The notes under the pieces were generated by a model. That model was not told the DNA's origin. It saw only the letters and a list, made by a program, of their open reading frames with translations, and made no database searches. The position numbers were made by a program, and so were the translations under genes. Below, piece by piece: positions 62,609 to 64,000 of a stretch of DNA of 64,000 bases (its first letter is position 1; each line of letters opens with the position of its first letter). Where the stretch lies: positions 116,443-180,442 of the forward strand of contig NZ_CANNGP010000005.1 in NCBI RefSeq assembly GCF_947504105.1. The letters are read 5' to 3'. The stretch is from an uncultured Tateyamaria sp. Lineage in GTDB: Bacteria; Pseudomonadota; Alphaproteobacteria; Rhodobacterales; Rhodobacteraceae.

Positions 62609-63646
62609 ATGGAACATATCACGAGCAGCCTTGCGCTGAGCCTCGTCACGTTTGCGGCAAGCGCATTTGCCGTCTGGGTCGCCGGGGCGCGCCTCGCCTA
62701 TCTCGCTGACGCATTGTCAGATCGGCTAACGCTGGCCAAATCTGTGGTTGGCCTTGTGTTTCTATCGGTGGCAACGTCGCTTCCCGAAATCGCCACCACC
62801 CTTACCGCCGCGGTGCACGCAACGCGCGCGCTGGTGCTGAACAATCTTTTCGGCGGCATCGCATTGCAGACAGCAATCCTAGCAATGTCGGATTTCTGGG
62901 CACGCGGAGCAATCACAAACTATCCGCGCAAGGCAAATCATGCGCTCGAAGCCACGCTGTTGGTTCTCATGCTCAGCTTGATGATCGTAGTCCTGATGGT
63001 GGGCGAACCCATTGCCATCGCCGGAGTGGGTTTGGGTTCGGTTGTCATTGCGTTTGTCTATGCAGGGTCGCTGTGGCTACTGCGCACATATGACGGGGCA
63101 AATGACTGGGTCCCGGTAGACCTGCCTGATCCTGACCCATTGCCGTTTCCGGCGCCCACCGGTTTGATGCATTCATCGACGTCTGCGCTGCTGTTGCAGG
63201 CGTTGATCGCGTGTTCACTGATCCTCATCTTTGGCATTCTGCTCGTGACCAGCGCGGAGCGCTTGGCCTTACAGACCGGGCTAGGTTCCAGTTTCATCGG
63301 TGTGACCCTACTGGCTGGCGCAACCTCTCTGCCCGAGCTAACGACAAGTATCGCTGCAGTGCGGATAGGGTCCTACACAATGGCGATCTCCAATATATTT
63401 GGGAGCAATCTGATTATGCTCATGCTGGTTCTTCCCGCAGATGTTCTTTATCGATCCGGTCCTATCTTGCGTTCGAACACGCCGATGGAACTCGCTTCGT
63501 TGGGCATGGCAATCGTTGTCACCGCAATCTTCCTGACCGGCCTCCTGATCCGTCGCAAACCGAAGATCGGCAATGTGGGTTTGGATTCCGTGCTGGTCCT
63601 GGTCAGCTTCCTCGCAAGCTTGCTTGTCTATTTCGGCCTCCGCTGA
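62609..63646 (+). CDS. Calcium/sodium antiporter (CaCA family)
   Basis: 345 residues, ten to eleven spans with the two inverted alpha-repeats: GLVFLSVATSLPEIATTLTA and GVTLLAGATSLPELTTSIAA, each holding the glutamate that binds the cation. YrbG-like bacterial exchanger that moves Ca2+ against Na+ or H+. The large loop between the halves (~residues 165-195) is acidic and proline-rich (DLPDPDPLPFP). Control from the shared Crp/Fnr-type box is likely. Confidence 0.92.
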   Translation: MEHITSSLALSLVTFAASAFAVWVAGARLAYLADALSDRLTLAKSVVGLVFLSVATSLPEIATTLTAAVHATRALVLNNLFGGIALQTAILAMSDFWARGAITNYPRKANHALEATLLVLMLSLMIVVLMVGEPIAIAGVGLGSVVIAFVYAGSLWLLRTYDGANDWVPVDLPDPDPLPFPAPTGLMHSSTSALLLQALIACSLILIFGILLVTSAERLALQTGLGSSFIGVTLLAGATSLPELTTSIAAVRIGSYTMAISNIFGSNLIMLMLVLPADVLYRSGPILRSNTPMELASLGMAIVVTAIFLTGLLIRRKPKIGNVGLDSVLVLVSFLASLLVYFGLR

Positions 63647-63653
63647 GGTCGCA

Positions 63654-63667
63654 TTGACAAATCTCAA
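63654..63667 (+). promoter_or_regulatory. Crp/Fnr-type box upstream of the last small ORF
   Basis: TTGACAAATCTCAA keeps the core TTGA-N6-TCAA but has two mismatches to the fuller TTGAT-N4-ATCAA. It lies 60 bases before the ATG at 63727, a normal promoter distance. Confidence 0.45.
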
Positions 63668-63726
63668 CGACGCTTTTCGCCCATCAATTATTCTGAGCCA
63701 AGCAAACACCGGGATGGAATTCGGAA

Positions 63727-63930
63727 ATGCCATGGGCACGCCACATAACCGACAGATTGGCGCATTTGCAAAGCAGCAGGCTGGATTCAAACGGATGCAT
63801 CCAGCCCCGTACGTTCCGAGCCGGACAAAGGCTGACTATGGGCGACTGCGTTGATCTCGCCATCGTTCTGTCGGGCACAGTACGTTTCGCCCGTCGATTT
63901 GGATGTGAAGCAGACCTGTCTGCTGTCTGA
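63727..63930 (+). CDS. Short ORF resembling a truncated Crp/Fnr sensor domain
   Basis: 67 codons. The part FRAGQRLTMGDCVDLAIVLSGTVRFARRF is reminiscent of a cyclic-nucleotide-binding barrel start (FxAGxxLxxxGDxxDxxxxVLSGxVR), preceded by a short helix. There is no DNA-binding half and the frame stops at 63930, so it is either a remnant of a second Crp/Fnr gene or a small independent protein. Weak evidence; the candidate box upstream is its main support. Confidence 0.3.
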   Translation: MPWARHITDRLAHLQSSRLDSNGCIQPRTFRAGQRLTMGDCVDLAIVLSGTVRFARRFGCEADLSAV

Positions 63931-64000
63931 CGTCAGCGCCTATGGGTCCAAATAGCGGTATTTGCTAAGAGAGGGTTTGTTGCTCATCGTGGCCACCAAG

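Larger units (their letters stand above)
63647..64000. other. Window end; region without confirmed gene
   Basis: After the antiporter stop only short frames occur. It holds a third TTGA-N6-TCAA site (63654) and a 67-codon ORF (63727-63930), listed separately. The 70 bases after that ORF show nothing recognisable; the window ends here. Confidence 0.5.

Overview
The window looks like a chromosomal segment of a marine alphaproteobacterium of the Roseobacter group (Rhodobacteraceae). The evidence is a methylated-amine catabolic cluster of the roseobacter type, GC-rich coding by eye, alphaproteobacterial gene orders (obgE-proB-proA beside rplU-rpmA, chpT beside a DUF3553 gene, olsBA) and a LuxR family typical of this group. 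No names come from a database search; all calls rest on reading the proteins.

Region 1 (1-18.6 kb) is a methylamine degradation cluster. It holds dmmDABC (dimethylamine monooxygenase plus its folate partner), amtB, mgsABC and gmaS (monomethylamine to N-methylglutamate), tmm (trimethylamine to TMAO), tdm (TMAO to dimethylamine plus formaldehyde) and folD (oxidation of the C1-folate). Carbon flow is TMA > TMAO > DMA > MMA > gamma-glutamylmethylamide > N-methylglutamate, with formaldehyde trapped on tetrahydrofolate. The N-methylglutamate dehydrogenase genes and the TMAO ABC transporter genes are not in the window. Two regulators flank the cluster: a cut-off XRE/cupin type at the left edge and a GlxA-like AraC protein after folD. 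Five promoter regions (dmmD, amtB/mgsA, tmm, tdm, folD) share a GTGCAA-centred motif that I propose as a common operator. Hairpins between dmmD and dmmA, mgsC and gmaS, and downstream of amtB suggest staged expression.

Region 2 (18.8-37.5 kb) is a mixed catabolic region. It has a PEBP-like exported protein, a decayed oxyR-like gene, SDR, thioesterase, serine hydrolase and GST genes, a five-gene branched-chain-amino-acid type ABC importer, and a set of CoA/beta-oxidation-like enzymes (aminoglycoside-phosphotransferase-like protein, nitronate monooxygenase-like flavoprotein, thiolase, two SDRs, two MDR oxidoreductases, MaoC hydratase). The substrate is unknown.

Region 3 (37.6-54.6 kb) is housekeeping: aroQ, a LuxR-type regulator with altered autoinducer-pocket residues, a phosphatase, prolyl aminopeptidase, tsf, rpsB, olsBA (ornithine lipids), chpT, proA, proB, obgE, a chain of four overlapping GNAT/LysE genes, rpmA, rplU, two DUF2059 proteins and tRNA-Ser(CGA).

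Region 4 (54.9-64 kb) is a stress or low-oxygen type block: UspA, Hsp20, an adhesin/bactofilin-like membrane protein, DUF2267, a Crp/Fnr regulator, an OmpR-type response regulator, a PAS hybrid histidine kinase, a site-2 protease with CBS domains and a Ca2+/Na+ antiporter. Three intergenic sites fit the Crp/Fnr core TTGA-N6-TCAA, which suggests that the local Fnr-type protein controls the block.
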